64,000 nucleotides of DNA from Trachythela sp. YZ-2020. Taxonomy: Eukaryota; Cnidaria; Anthozoa; Malacalcyonacea; Clavulariidae. The number at the start of each line of letters is the position of its first letter. Within the stretch, counting starts at the first letter, position 1. The position numbers were made by a program, and so were the translations under genes. Of the stretch, positions 46,824 to 59,709 are shown in pieces. Under the pieces are notes generated by a model. It was not told the DNA's origin and made no database searches. It saw nothing but the letters and a program-made list of their open reading frames with translations. Location of the stretch: the NCBI GenBank assembly GCA_016169945.1, contig JADLSH010000032.1:248001-312000 (forward strand). The letters are read 5' to 3'.

Positions 46824-47900
46824 CTAGAAAATAGACTGTAGACATAATATGCAATAAATATTTTGATAGGTTTAGCGTCTATTCTAATGTGCAGGATTGC
46901 ACACTTTGAAATTTTTAGTTTCCATTTTGTATTACTAGTGCTATAGCAACAAAACACAGGCAATAAAATTAATGTTGAACAATGGTTTTGGCCACATAGG
47001 CACAAAGGAGAAGGGCAGGGGTTACGGTTACGCCATGGGTTGGGGAAACGGGTTGCCTTTTTCTCCCCAAAACACACGAAATGGCAGTTCAGAGACTCCA
47101 GATTTCAAATATATTCTTATTAATTTGGTGGTAGAAACTGTAAATGCTGCAAGATTGAATAGGATGCAAAATAAATTAAAGAATGATAAGTTATTGCACG
47201 CCTTCGCTACTAATGTAACTCCTTTGTTGATACTTTGCGAATGGCTCATGCCAAAGATGCTTTTGCACTTAAATTAAACCAATTGTGTTGTAGTGGTATT
47301 GGCAGAATTGTTACTCTGAAAAATAGCATCAATTGCCATATGTTACACGAATCTAAATGTCCAGCATTGGCATTGCTGTGTATTTATAGTAAGTTAACCG
47401 GACTGAAATATTTCAAGCCAATTATCCATGAAATATTCGAAATTATCCAAAACCTGTTAGTTATATAAAGTACTCAGTCGTATTCATTCAAAATGGCGGA
47501 CAAACAAAGGGCATGCACATCCCCTTGTAAACAGATATTAACTATTTTTCTGATTGGCTGATAAATTTAGCTGTCTCGCGCGTCCCGCTAGCTACTCGCG
47601 TGGAACGGTGGCGATAGTCGCTCGTTACGTTGCTATGGTGTTGAATATATCAATAATATCAAATGTGCCGAACTGAATAAAAATTGCATATATTAACTAT
47701 TATTTCATTATATTAATGTTTATCGCATGTTGATGAATATCTAAACGTTTTCCCAAGAACGAAGAGTTGTCAATCTGAAATGCTAAAGGCAGCTTAAAAT
47801 CGACGATTTTTCTACCAAGTTACTATATGTCCGTCCGTCAGCTAAATAAAAAGCTGATGATTTATGTCGCTCTTAAAACTTATTTTTTGCGAAGGTGTTC
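46824..47900. other. Region upstream of GBP exon 1
   Basis: Probably contains the GBP promoter and any untranslated first exon. The stretch 47570-47645 is GC-richer than its surroundings (CGCGCGTCCCGCTAGC). No promoter motif could be fixed. Confidence 0.35.
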
Positions 47901-47904
47901 AGCG

Positions 47905-47982
47905 AGATCGGTAGTAGCTCCGTGGTAACGGCCTACGCCTACGAATTCATACTTCGTTGGTTCGAATCCCGACATGGCTTTT
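47905..47982 (+). repeat. tRNA-derived SINE head or tRNA pseudogene
   Basis: A-box-like TAGCTCCGTGGTAACGG and B-box GGTTCGAATCC are about 40 bases apart, as in pol III promoters of tRNA genes. Acceptor and T-stem pairing is poor, so this is not a functional tRNA. Confidence 0.6.
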
Positions 47983-48663
47983 CAGTCAGTTTTGAATCAA
48001 GATCGACAAAATTGTAGCGAAAATGAGGAGAGAAAGAAGAGTAATAATTTGTTAGCAGGTTTGGCGAAAAAAATGAGAGCTGGAACACTTTTTTTGGATC
48101 AGCTGGTCTGAATGTGTCGTTGCCACTATACGGGCACTATTATACCAACTCACTGGGATACTGTCTACTCTCAATTCTTCACTAATCTTTAAACAGAAAG
48201 CAAGGTTAACGGCAACTATATAGGCGAAGAAGTAGTCACATATTTTAAGAGGAGTCTTATAGTCAGTACCAGAATCGCCGTATCTGTCAGATATGAAGGA
48301 TTATCACGATTATGCCTTGGTACATTTAACTATTGACCTCGATCATTCTATTCTATCTTTATTTTTTACCTATACTGTAGGATTGATACATAACTATGTG
48401 TAGTATTTTATAGATAGTAAACTTTGTTGACTTATGTCAGATTTTCAGTGCATATATATTAAAAATCATGATTTAGGTCCTAGGAATTTTCAAACTTAAT
48501 AACATGTAGATGCAGACACATTTTAATGAAATTTGTAAACACAATTTACCTATATTTATGCCACCATTGATTTTGCAATAACTGACCTTTATCAGCTTGT
48601 TTTGTTAAACCTATTGGCCGGGTTGGCAAAATGAGCTGATCGCTGCATCAAACTTATCTAAGA

Positions 48664-48850
48664 GGCTGTTTATATGGGGCAAGCCGAGTACCGGGTCTGG
48701 CCCTGGCTAAGCGAGTTCTTTTCTTGACTCACCCAGTATCATGCTTAAACTGGGTTGGTACTGTATTTGTCATGTAAACATAGGAGAAATTTGTTTCGGC
48801 AATGTGAGCTAGCCCAGATATGGCATCTTGCTGGTCTCCATATAAACAGC
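48664..48850. mobile_element. ~190-bp MITE with GGCTGTTTATATGG ends
   Basis: Left end AGGCTGTTTATATGGGG and right end TCTCCATATAAACAGCTCC are inverted repeats. The interior is GC-richer with CCGGGTCTGGCC and ACCCAGTA/ACTGGGTTGGTA blocks. No coding frame. The ends resemble the 3655-4105 element. Confidence 0.7.
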
Positions 48851-49289
48851 TCCCAATCTGTTCCAGTTGCTTCAAAGCCCATTAAGTTTCCCTGAATAGT
48901 GCAAATCAGGCAGTAAGCCACTTCCAGGCAATATGTAAATGGTTTATTGTGTAAAATTGAGATTATATTATATCCACTTTACACAGTAAGCCATTTTGAG
49001 TAGGCAATACAAACAACTGGGTTTTATAAATGATTTTATTTCTCAGAAAAACTAATGTACTTAAAAATTGGAATGCGATGTACATACAAATACTAATATT
49101 TACTAATGCAATATGCTGTAAAATTTAAAGTATTTTGGAAAATATAATATTCAAGGTTGTTGTCAAATGCAGTGTTTTTTGCTAAGATTGTTGAATTGGC
49201 TCACTCTATAATTAGTGCACCCAAGACAGAGTAAAATTGCAGAAATATTGGATGTACAGTATCATACTTATTGCTAAAAATTCCTCCCT

Positions 49290-49580
49290 TCACAAGTTTT
49301 TAATCCTCTGGAATACTTTAAGACAGAGTATAATAACAAAGTGTGGTGCATTGCGGCTTAACCGGTTAACAAGACATGTATGTCATGTAGTTTTGTTAAG
49401 CCATTAGGGTGCAAGACCCTAATCCCCAATTGAGAAGTAAAAATATCTGGCGTTTACACAGAGTAAAATAACCAAGCGATGCAGACTGCGGCTTAATGGG
49501 AGAACAAGGCGCATTGGCATATAGTTGTTCCTTGAACGCATAGACAGAGTATAATATCAAAGTTGGGCGCATTTTGGCTT
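49290..49580 (+). repeat. Degraded cluster of TTAACCCATTAA-family repeats
   Basis: Three partial copies: 49290-49370 (ACAGAGTATAATAACAAAGTG...GCGGCTTAACCGGTTAAC), 49393-49503 (AGTAAAAATATCTGGCGTTT...CGGCTTAATGGG) and 49520-49580 (ACAGAGTATAATATCAAAGT). Confidence 0.55.
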
Positions 49581-49718
49581 AAAGATCTGGGACTACCCAA
49601 ACCTTGTGGGACAAGTATGGATAAAGACTGTTTTTGCCAGTTTGTGTGGTAATGTGATCATGTTGAATCTAAAGAAAGAATGAAAGAAAGCATAGAATTA
49701 GTGCAATCTGTTGAAAGC

Positions 49719-49833
49719 TTAACCCATTAATCCCCATTCCCCCTTGACGAGTAAAATCAACTGGGGTTACTTAGAAGACTGAGTAAAATTACAAAGTGGG
49801 TGCTTTAGGGCTCAATGCAGCTTAATGGGTTAA
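49719..49833 (+). repeat. TTAACCCATTAA-ended repeat
   Basis: Near-complete copy: CTTAACCCATTAATCCCC...GACGAGTAAAATCAACTGGG...CTTAATGGGTTAA. Confidence 0.75.
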
Positions 49834-50221
49834 TAAGAGACATGGGAACAGTGGCGTAGCTAGCTTGAAATGAGCGGTTATGCTATAGAACTACGCTTTT
49901 CCACACAGAGCTGCCAGAAAGCCAATCCTTCTTCGCATACGATTTACAAAGTCTTCTGAAAGGCTCTCCCCTTCGTTGTTACTGTTAAATTCGCAGTTAG
50001 TCGCTGCTTAACAATAACATTTTGTTCGGCAGTTGCTCAAACAGAAAATGATTTTTTCAACAAATCGCTTATGATATCGGCTTCAATAGAAGCTGGATTC
50101 ACCACACATCCTGCAGCCATTGTATAAACACTCAAAGACAATATCAAATATGATAATTACTCACCTTACATAAGTGTGTCTATAGTCACGCAGAATTAAA
50201 GCTCGCTAGAAAAGACAACAC

Positions 50222-50363
50222 AACTCCTGCCTTCTTGAGATAGCAGGAGTTCACTTTGTAAACAGCCGTTTTGAGCATACGCAGGGCTAATTATCCAATC
50301 AGAAACCAGGATTTCATGTATTAAATATTATAGCAACTCCTGCCTTCTGAAAATAGCAGGAGA
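50222..50363. repeat. Two related short hairpins (AACTCCTGC...GCAGGAGTT)
   Basis: 50222-50251 and 50335-50363 each form a 9-11-bp stem with an 8-10-base loop. They are direct copies ~113 bp apart and may mark the ends of a short element. Confidence 0.6.
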
Positions 50364-50654
50364 GAAACACGAGTCGCGTGTGAATCAATATATTGTCCGG
50401 AAATGAGCGCTTGTAGAGTTGCAGTTGCTAGGTAACAGACACGGGAGGCTGTAAAATTGCGTAAATGTAATAGAAAGTAGAAACATAATAATAAAAAAGT
50501 CCAGAAAAATGACAATGATGAATTTTTAGAGCTTCAGATAAACAAAGAAATGTTTTAGTTTTATTTTGAAAAATCATTTCCTTATTTGTGGAAATGTTTA
50601 GTCCTGCTGGGCAGGACCGCTAGCTATGCCACTTGCACGGGCAGATAGTCTGGA

Positions 50655-50766
50655 TAACCCATTAACGCCCAACACTTTCCTCTAGACGAGTAAAATTGGC
50701 TGGCGTTAGAGAGAGTAAAATGAGAAGGTGGGTGCTTTAGAGCACATTGCGGCTTTATGGGTTAAT
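50655..50766 (+). repeat. TTAACCCATTAA-ended repeat, full copy
   Basis: ATAACCCATTAACGCCCAAC...GACGAGTAAAATTGGCTGGC...GGCTTTATGGGTTAA. It serves as the uninterrupted reference for the split copy at 9938-10175. Confidence 0.75.
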
Positions 50767-51015
50767 AAGAAAGGCACGAGCATGAATCCAGGTCTCAACA
50801 CTACCAGAAATTACACACTCTAGAGTCTCTAGTGTTTTGTAATGGTAAATCTGTTCTGCCTCCACCTGCCTAGTAATGTCATCTACTAAATAATCTCCAA
50901 GCTCCCTCACTAATTAGTCTGGTCACATGCAACATATCAGGTCGCCACTTGTTTCCATCTACCAAACTGACGTTACGTCATTTTTTCAACTTTGAAGTAA
51001 AGTTAAGAACTTTGT

Positions 51016-51103
51016 AACTGACCCTAACCCTAAAACCTATCCTAACCTCTAACCCAAAACCTAACCCTAACCCCAACCTAACCTAACCTAACCTAACCTA
51101 ACC
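51016..51103. repeat. Interstitial telomere-like repeat
   Basis: Degenerate CCCTAA units grading into five perfect CCTAA/CTAAC pentamers. The (TTAGGG)-like origin is plain on the minus strand. Confidence 0.8.
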
Positions 51104-53175
51104 AAATTGTTGAAGAAAAATCAAGAAAAACGAATTTTAAATCTGGAAAATTGCGTAACGTGGTGATACACATCAAATATTATTGACAATGTTCACTTCT
51201 CTGTGGTCGTCTGTGTATGGCGATATTACTGAAGTATATATATAAATGCAATGCACTCTCAAGTCACACATAGAATAAGTTCTATTTACATTTGAGAGAA
51301 ACAAAACTAGCAAGTATATATAAACTATAGTAGACAGAATGAGAAAGCCAAAGCTTAAACATAAACACGTCAACTACGTCAACGCTACAGTTATGTAAAT
51401 TTTTATTTCAGTGAAAGAAAAGGGCTGCTATATATATTATTCTATGATGGCCATCGAAATGAGTCATTACTTGAAGTCGCAAAAGTTGTTACAAATTTCT
51501 TAATTAGAAAAGATAATACTATACATTTTTCTTACTTTTTTTCATCAGACTTCCTATTCAGGACCCACAAAATATATCAGATTTTATAGGAGGTCCACTT
51601 CCGCGGAAGTGAGTACATATCATGGACCGGGGGTCCAAATCGGCGGGGGGTCCAAATCTGCTGTGACACCGGAAGGACTTGCAGAAAATTTGTCACACTT
51701 TTAATTGGCGCTTTGGCGTGCATTTTTGTCAATATCGACATCGATCGTGCTTCATTGCGTCAAAGTATCCTCAGATTATAATTATGATTTTAATTCTTGT
51801 TTTTAGTTTTCCTGGAATATTTTTGAAAAGGAATTAATAAACAATCGCATTGTCACGCGATTATGCATAAGCCAAACTAATCTTTGGAAATATTAAATTA
51901 AATATATTGACGTCATTACTAAACAAATTAACGATTCGCTGAAATCTTATTTTATTAAGATAATCTGTACTTTCGGCTGATTTTCATTCTATTTGACTTT
52001 CCCCACTTAGCATTAAGCCGTTAGGATAATGGCAAGGATTGAGTTATATACCGTAAGCGGTCTCCCTCTGCACATCGTCATTTTTTAAAGTTTCTTTTTG
52101 CGTAGAAAACTACCCTATCCCGATGTCTTTTCCTCATAACTATTATATGATAGAATTAATGACCAACTCTTTCATGATGAAACTATTATTTAATCCAGGT
52201 TATGCCGAGCCCTTTGCTCTGGTCAAATATATAAGTTACTCGTGTGGTTTTCATAATAAAATTTATCGGAAATGTTGCGCTTCGCTGCTGACAAACATTA
52301 ATAATGCAATTCCAATTGCCAAACTGTTTCATTAGCTAAAAATGGCTAAGACAACGTATATATCTTAATTCTTTACCTTGAACTCTTGAAGTACCTTTGC
52401 TCGCCACGTAAAGACAAATATGCTGCTGTTTCGTTTTAACAAATTGTCCTGAATTTTCATCGGCAACGACAACCACAAATATGAATTTTCACAAGGAAAT
52501 GAAGCTTCATATGGGATTGCAGTTTCTTCTTGGTATGACATTTCGGGGGAAATACGATACCGAAAATAATAATTACATAATGAACTATAATCTGTCCTAA
52601 GCAGCGCGAAGCTGACGCTGCATGTGTATTGGGATATCCATTTTACTAATACTAAAAGAACGAGGAATATTAAATTCAAACCATGCGGTACGGCAAGTTT
52701 TCGTTTAAGTTTCGTTTTTGAATTTGTGAACAAGACAACTTTCCTTGTAAGCGTACTTAGATGGCGTGCTTCCTTCACTTCCGTGTATACAAAGTGCAAG
52801 TGATAGCAATACATGTATTAAAATGTGTTCCCCTTGGACATTCAATTTCTGTTGGACAATAGTGTTTCTATTTGACTAAAGCATCCCTTTCTTAGCATAT
52901 AAAGCAATAATTTTTGCATTAACTCAGATTTGTTACTTTGATATGTCGATTTCATGAATTTTACTCACCCCATGTTGGCCTGAGATTGCGAAACTTGAAA
53001 GTGAAACAGAACGAATATTGCAAAATAACTAAAGGGAAACCCCTTCGAAATAGTTGATGGCTCATGTTTCATGCTATTCCCGGATATTGTTGGAATTTAA
53101 TATACGGCAATGCAAACGCGAAATTCGGCAATTCAAACGAAAGCATTTCAAAAGTGTCAGGCTTGTAATTTTGCC
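51104..53175. other. Intergenic; no gene recognised
   Basis: Contains only a 32-bp sequence (52638-52669) exactly repeated at 53511-53542. Short frames have no motifs. Confidence 0.4.
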
Positions 53176-53331
53176 TAAAGCCCCCTTGCCTTGTTAACAT
53201 TTTTCTGCCAGGGAAAAGTTTTTTAAAGCTCCCAAGAGAGCTTCGTTATTGTTTATATACAGTATGCACTGTTGCATCAATAATCGGAATTTCCTGCCAG
53301 CAATTTGTAAACAAGGCAAGGGATCTATAAT
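53176..53331. mobile_element. ~155-bp MITE with CCCTTGCCTTGTTAAC ends
   Basis: Left TAAAGCCCCCTTGCCTTGTT and right AACAAGGCAAGGGATCTATA are imperfect inverted repeats. TGCC flanks both sides, a possible 4-bp duplication. A related half copy lies at 8784-8850. Confidence 0.7.
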
Positions 53332-53857
53332 GCCTATATCCTTTTCATGTTTGAGACGCATCGGCCCCCAAAGTTAAATATTCAGTCACGCATAACGCTG
53401 GACAGGATGTTTATAATCAAGTGAATAGAATTTTCCACGGGACTATAATTGTAACAAACATTCCCAATCAGTGCCATGGATCAATATTGGCAATTTATTG
53501 TCGTTCGACACCATTTTACTAATACTAAAAGAACGAGGAATAAACATGTACAAATATAGTCACGCATAGCCTGGGAGTCAGCATCGGGGGGATGTTATAC
53601 CACGCCAATAATTATTGAAGAGAAACCCCTGGGGAGGCGTCGAGGGCGTACCGGTGACCACAGAACCTCATATTCTTCTGATTGTAGTTTAAGTAACTGA
53701 CGATAAGCGATGGATTTTTTTATATACATGCAAAACCCCCATGGGCACGATCAATGCGATCTCGCTTTAGTAGGTTATAGCTAGTTAAACTTATTGCTTC
53801 ATTTGGGATATTGTTCTTTAACCATGTTTCGGTAAATAAGCTAAGGCGATGTCAATG

Positions 53858-54460
53858 TCAATGCGATTTCGTCAATTTCGGAACATAGAACAAGTCAGAT
53901 AAATTAGTACCAGAATGCTTGGACTTATTATTTGCTCTTTGAATTCTAATCAAATTATGGTGGTTACTTTTATTATAGTTATAGCAAGTATTCCCACAAG
54001 TAATTCTAACTGGGACGTTATAATTTTCAACTGTCCCGCATCTATTATTTAAACAGTTTCTTGGTGCACAAGGTCCAGATGGCTGGTCCACTACGACTCC
54101 TTGTGTTGAATTTAGTATCGGAACCAAGGAAAGTACTTTAGCCAGTCCTTCTGGCTGGTTGGTGACCGAAAAAATGTATTCTGATTGATCTTTCCCGATT
54201 CATTCGTTGGAATATTATGCTTCGCTGTAGGTAAATCGACTAAGGAAAGATTAACCATTGACTTTGGAATCGTTGCATTTGGTTTTACAAATTTATGATT
54301 TGAGCTTCTCCCATGAACCGGGCCCTCATAATTGCGGTCAGATGATTGATTCAGTTGAATGGATTTAACAGACTCACGATTTACATGTTGTTGTGTGAGA
54401 TTAACAGCTTCTGACTGCAGATTTAGTGGTCTTGAGGCTTTTTTCGTGGATCTGATATAG
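53858..54460 (-). pseudogene. Unrecognised degenerate coding-like stretch
   Basis: Minus-strand frames encode polar, Asn/Ser-rich sequence with short runs such as NLSLVDLPTAKHN and NYNKSNHHNLIRIQRANNKS. One frame (53858-54127) has several cysteines. Adjacent to the LINE on the same strand, it may be part of another LINE's first frame. No domain is identifiable. Confidence 0.25.
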
Positions 54461-54959
54461 CAGCTAACTCAGGTTTTGTGCTTAGCTTTATACATGTATA
54501 CTTCGTAGTATCACTTACCGGTTCATTCACTTCGATGCAGCCATAATTGGTTTGTTCACATTCGTTGGGCCGATTCTGACTTGATTAAACTCCATATTGC
54601 TTTGATTTAAAAAAAATATCTGAATTTACGCGCATATACACCATTTTCTACCGTATGTTTTGCAAAATTTCATCATCTTAGTCCTGATATATTGCCGCCG
54701 CGCTGTTTCCAAAACATTCATTCGAAATTCTCACCTTATCTTTCATTAGCTACGTCAACGGTGATACTACAACGACGACACTAGTTCCCATACCTTTCCA
54801 GCCATAACATCTGCCAAAACGGGAATAACCTGAAACACCAAAGATGTTCCATACCCAGATGTTCGTACTGTAACCGTCAGTGCTGTTTCAAGTTCAGGTC
54901 GTTGATGGGATTGCTATATTAAGTTCAACTCTTTCTGGACGGATGTATTGTATATAGGT

Positions 54960-57900
54960 CTTTAAATATATACGATGTTGCTGCTTCTACCGTTCGATTG
55001 AATTATTTTCATTAATAAAGTCTTGTAATTTGCTTTTCAACACTCTATCAGTGATCGTGAGATCTTTTAGCTCAGTTTGCAGATTATTCCAAAGTTTAGC
55101 CGCGTGGTAGCTGAAACTTCGTTTCATAGCATTTGTTCTTGGTTTTCCAGCTTCATCATAGTGCAATTGCTGCGTAAATTATATTGATCGTTTACTGAAA
55201 TTTGAAACTGGTCTGATATTGATGTCGGAACTTCGTCTTTTAATATTTTCCGCACAATTAAGAGCGTATCAACCAATCTGAACTGACTTAAGGGTTGCCA
55301 ATTCAATTTACTCAGGATTATCTCCTGTAATAACTCTTGCTACCCTATTTTGAAGCTTTTGAAGTTTCGATTGTAACTCTAGTTTGCAATTTTGCCATAC
55401 CAGAGAACAATAATCAAAATATGGCTGTACAAGAGCGTTATAAACCTGATTAAGGCAACCTTTTGGAACATAAAGTTTTGTTAATTTAATCGCTCCAATT
55501 CCGCTTGAAACTTTTTTGCTCACACTATCAATATGAACCTCCCATTTTAACCTATCGTCACTATTGATCACGCCAAGACTTTTGCGGTCTGAACTCTGTT
55601 TACAGATTGACCACCAATTTTTATTACAGGATCTACGTTTATCTTATTTAGATTTTGGCGAGAGCCAATAATCATATATTCCGTTTTGGAAACATTAAGT
55701 GTTAGTTTGTTTGCCACTAACCATTGGTAGATATTTTTAAGATTTGAATTCTTCTATAGATTCTGCAGATATAGAGACATAAGTATCATCAACATGCATG
55801 ACTGATCGGGACAATTTGGCAGGTCATTGACGTATAATAGGAATAGGAATAGGAGAGGTACTACGTTTGATCCATGAGGAACACCACATTCAATTAATTT
55901 TTTGGATGATTTAACGTTATTTACTCTCCAGGTTTGGTGTCTTTTATCTAAGTAAGATATATACCAGTATAGGTTACCACCTGTAATTCCATACAGTTTT
56001 AACGTTAATTAAGATTTTATGGTCAACGGTGTCAAATGCTTTCCGTAGATCTAGGAACAAAACTCCATTTATAAGACTATTATCGATATTTAAAAGCCAA
56101 TTATTTGTAAAGTTTGACAACCGTGTTGCAGTTGAGTGAGACTTTCGAAATCCAAATTGGCTATTTGACAAGATTAAATATATTCTCGTAATATTATTAA
56201 ATTAATTGATTGTAAACAATTTTTTCTAAAACTTTCGCAACAGTTGATAAAACCAATATCGGTCTATAATTACTACGGTCAGAATTGTCACCGGTTTTAT
56301 ATATAGGCAAAACAAAAGCGTTTTTAAGGGCCTTCGGGAAAATCCCTCGCTGCAAGGATCTGTTGAAAATGTTTGTTAATGAAGGCCAGATAACTTCAGC
56401 AGAATCAAGTCTAGCATTTATTTTATCTCGACCAGCAGCCTTTGATGCTTTTAAACCACAAAGCAACTTTAGAGTGTCGTTTTCACTAACCTCACCAAAG
56501 GTAAAGGTGTTGTGTGAAGAATGTTGCATATAATCAGCTTTTTTACTCTCTGGTAAATTTTTCGAAAGTGACGGACCCACATTGGCGAAAAAGGAGTTGA
56601 AAGCTTCAGCAATATTCTTATCTCCTGTAATAGTTTCTTCTTCCATTCTTAGAGAAGATACATTAGTTGTTTTTGAACCTTTTCCCCCAATGAGGATGAC
56701 ACTTTTCCACAGTTGTTTTGGGTTTTTGTTAATTGCTAGTTATAGTATGTTGGAAATGTTTTGACATAGCTTTTTCTACAATTTTATACGCTTCATACAA
56801 ATATCGAGAATTTGTCCGAGTACATTTTTGTTTTAAATAGTCTCTATGATTCATCTGTTTTTTAATTTCACTGTTCAAGCATGCAGTGTGTTTACTTCTA
56901 ACTTTGCGCGTTGTCAATGGAGCAAGTTTCTCTGCTATAGAAGTAAACATGCACGTTACTCCAATTTTCCCACAGTTTGTTAGGGTCAAATTCTTCTTCT
57001 ATGTTAGCAGTATTTAATGTATCAAATAAATCTCTTTGAAATGCAAATTTGTTGTAGTTTTTAAAGGATCTAGTCTCAACAATTTTAGGAGACAGTTTGC
57101 ATATTGAAACTTTTGTGCACGCATAGATCATATGGTGGTCGCTGATGCCTATACGAATTACTCTACTGGATTTTACCTTTTGCGGATTGTTTGTGATAAA
57201 TACATCAATCAATGATGTCGTGTCATTTGTGGTTCGTGTCGGCTCTGTTATAATTTGTTTTAGCTGATAAATGTCCATGATATCTACAAGTAGTCTACTT
57301 TAGGAATTCATTTCAGCATCTAACAAATTACAATTTAAGTCGCCAACTATGTGATATTCTTTGTCTTCTGCTTCAAGTTTACGAATCATTGTTTCAAATT
57401 TATCAAAAATCTCAGCCGGACTATTTGGAGGTCTGCACCAAGTTATGACGAAAAACGGTTTACTTTTTTCCCTTTTAATTTCCAAGAAAATCGCTTCGAG
57501 ACCATCATGCAGGAATTAAATCTTCTCGTGAATTGGCATTTATAGCTGTTTTGACATACAAAGCGACTCCACCACCTACTTGGTTTCTATCGGCTCGGAA
57601 AATATCATAGCAATCTATTTTAACAAAGCCATCATCTATATTTTCACTTAGTCTAGTTTCCTTAATACTTAGAATGTGGCAAGGCTTGTCTAATAAAGTA
57701 ACTCTAAGTTGATCAATATGTTTGACTAAACTTGCAATATTTAAATGCATTATCGAGAAGCCTTTTAGATCTAATTTATTCATATTTTGACTAGTGTCTG
57801 CGGTACGTAATTCCTCAGGGAATGTGGCATTATTTTCTGCCAACTGCTCAGTTAGATCAGAAATAATTCAAACAATTTAAGTGATTAATAACGTTTTTTG

Positions 57901-58135
57901 CTCATACTGATGCCAACGTTTTCATTTTTGATAAGATAAAACTTTTTCTGTTCACTATACCTGGCAAGTTCTTTATGTACTGTCACTGCTTTTTTCGTTA
58001 GTTCTTGATTATTTGCCTTCTCTCCGGATAATTTCCGAACACCGATTGATGTGTGAGGATGGTCCGATTTGATAGATTTGCATAACTTATCAATGTTCTT
58101 TGCAATGTCTTTAGCATTAGTCATTAGTTCCAACG
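54960..58135 (-). mobile_element. Nearly full-length but dead CR1-like LINE
   Basis: Minus-strand order: an ORF1-end-like piece (57885-58133; HTSIGVRKLSG... may be an esterase-type C-terminus). Then AP endonuclease at 57505-57843 (SIMHLNIASL, ETRLSEN), 57300-57485 (CRPPNSPAEIF, VGDLNCNL) and 56898-57278 (SLIDVFITNN, GISDHHMIY). A linker follows at 56729-56989, then RT at 56197-56646 (KASKAAGRDKI, NYRPILVLS) and 55974-56171 (QFGFRKSHST, FLDLRKAFDTVDH), degraded motifs B and C near 55870 and 55800, then 55308-55571 (thumb; PYFDYCSLVW) and the C-terminus ending near 54990 (AAKLWNNLQTELK). At least six frame changes separate the pieces. It is the most complete retrotransposon here. Confidence 0.85.
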
Positions 58136-58365
58136 TGAACTATAATGTTTTACGACTCCTCTTTAGAGAAGGTTTTATACAGTCGCTTAAATCCTCGACT
58201 GTTGAACAAGGAAAGGATTTAATCGGCGGGTTTTTTGATTTGCTTTCTTCGTTTGGGAGGCATGCTGCATCGAGAAAACTTATGGCACTGCAAGTATGGC
58301 AGAGATTTTAGAGTCGCCGCAAATTATAAGCCCATGGGTGGCGAAAAGTACTTATAGTATACTTA

Positions 58366-58590
58366 AATTATACAATCTCCAAAAACATGGAGAACAGTAG
58401 AACAACCCCGAACAAGAATGGAGAAAATTAGAACAATCCCCAATAAACATGGAGAACAGTTCAAGTATAACAATCTCCAACAAATATGAGAAAAATTCCC
58501 AACAAACATGGGGAACAATTCAAAAATAACAATCTCCACAAACATGCAGAACATTGTACCAGCTAGAACAATCCCAACAACATTGGACAC
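58366..58590. repeat. Imperfect tandem repeat (AACAATCTCCAACAAACATGG-like)
   Basis: About six diverged units of ~30-45 bp sharing ACAATC(T/C)CCAA and ACATGGAGAACA blocks. It lies just upstream of the minus-strand LINE. Confidence 0.7.
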
Positions 58591-58904
58591 AAGCTGAAGA
58601 GCGCACCAACACAAGACGTGAGACATTTAACTTTCGATGGTAAAAAACAATGACACTGATAATTCTCATCAGCAGTGTGAGATATAGAACATAAATGTTA
58701 CCTGGTTAGACAGATATAGAAGAAAAAACTCTGTATTATGAATTATTATTGATATATTCACCCGGTGGTGTTGACTTGACAGTAGACTGAATGCGACTGA
58801 TTTGAAGCGCAGACTAGTATGGTTTACAACCCCTTCTGCAATCATTTGAGTAATCATCCATTCCCGTAGAAATATTTTAGGTATTTCCTTTGTCTGACGG
58901 GTTG

Positions 58905-59060
58905 GGATAAAACAAGGGAAAAAACGCGGAAAAATAATAAAATGCGGAAAAAGGGATAACGCATGGGGAAAAGGATAAAACGCGGGGAAAAGGAAAAAAA
59001 CGCGGAAAAAGGGATAAAACGGCGAAAAAGGGATAAAAACACGGCAAAAAGGATAAAACC
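58905..59060. repeat. ~18-bp minisatellite (GGATAAAACGCGGAAAAA)
   Basis: About eight imperfect units. Two more units in the same orientation lie at 63968-64000, beyond the inverted-repeat-bounded segment, so the array appears split by that insertion. Confidence 0.85.
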
Positions 59061-59301
59061 ACTGAGCTATACTATATTACTGGAGGACGTGCACGGCAGT
59101 GAAAAGTGAAGCCAAAAACATGGCGGATTTCGGCATTTGCTGACGTCATTTGTCCCAAATGCCCATGGTAATTACCACTGACAAACCGCGATCCTAAGCT
59201 TTAAACAAAGTGCTTTTCCCCCCTGGTATTTGTACAAATATTTTAATATTTTAATTTATTTTTTCCGTCCTTGCTGTTTATCCAACAACGACGAGAGAAA
59301 A

Positions 59302-59366
59302 ATGCCTTTTTGCTGCGCATTTGGCTGCCACAATTCTTTATCAAAGAAAAATATTTCTTCTCACCG
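59302..59366 (+). CDS. THAP-like zinc-finger first exon
   Basis: The ATG at 59302 opens 21 codons ending at a donor (CACCG|GTAAGA). The MPFCCAFGCHN start matches the MPxxCxxxGCxN opening of THAP domains, which bind DNA and occur in host factors and P/Kolobok transposases. The expected downstream W, and C..H ligands were not found in a clean in-frame exon: after the acceptor near 59671 the continuing frame meets stops. It may be a broken gene or have an undetected exon. Confidence 0.45.
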
Positions 59367-59709
59367 GTAAGAATCCGTGAAACTCTTTATACTTTGTAGT
59401 TTTTACTGCAGGCCTATACACAAAGGGTCAAAGGCTCAATTTTAATTTTCACGTAGTGTAAGTTGTACAAGCAGAAATGGCGTAAAAAATTGTTTTTAAA
59501 CAAAAAATTGCCATGTATAAAGCCTATAAAGCTAGCTATCCCTTTTCTTTGATAAAATTTAGCTAATGTTTTGTATAGTCATTCAAAATTTTAGGTTTCT
59601 TTATAGCAGCAGTCAATATTTCTAGCTGTATATAATAGTTTTTTCATTTCCATTTTTTTTTGTATTTTGCAGTAGTAGATAGACTGGATAGGACTCTGAC
59701 TCATTTTAT

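Noticed and set aside
46688..47077. Open minus-strand frame running from GBP exon 1 back to 47077
   Set aside because: The extension lacks family content, and a good acceptor (TTTTCTAG) sits directly before exon 1, so the upstream open stretch is probably intron.
47905..47982. Functional tRNA gene
   Set aside because: A- and B-boxes are present but the acceptor and T-stems do not pair, so it is called tRNA-derived.
58853..59062. Minus-strand Phe/Pro-rich frames
   Set aside because: Translation of the 18-bp minisatellite.
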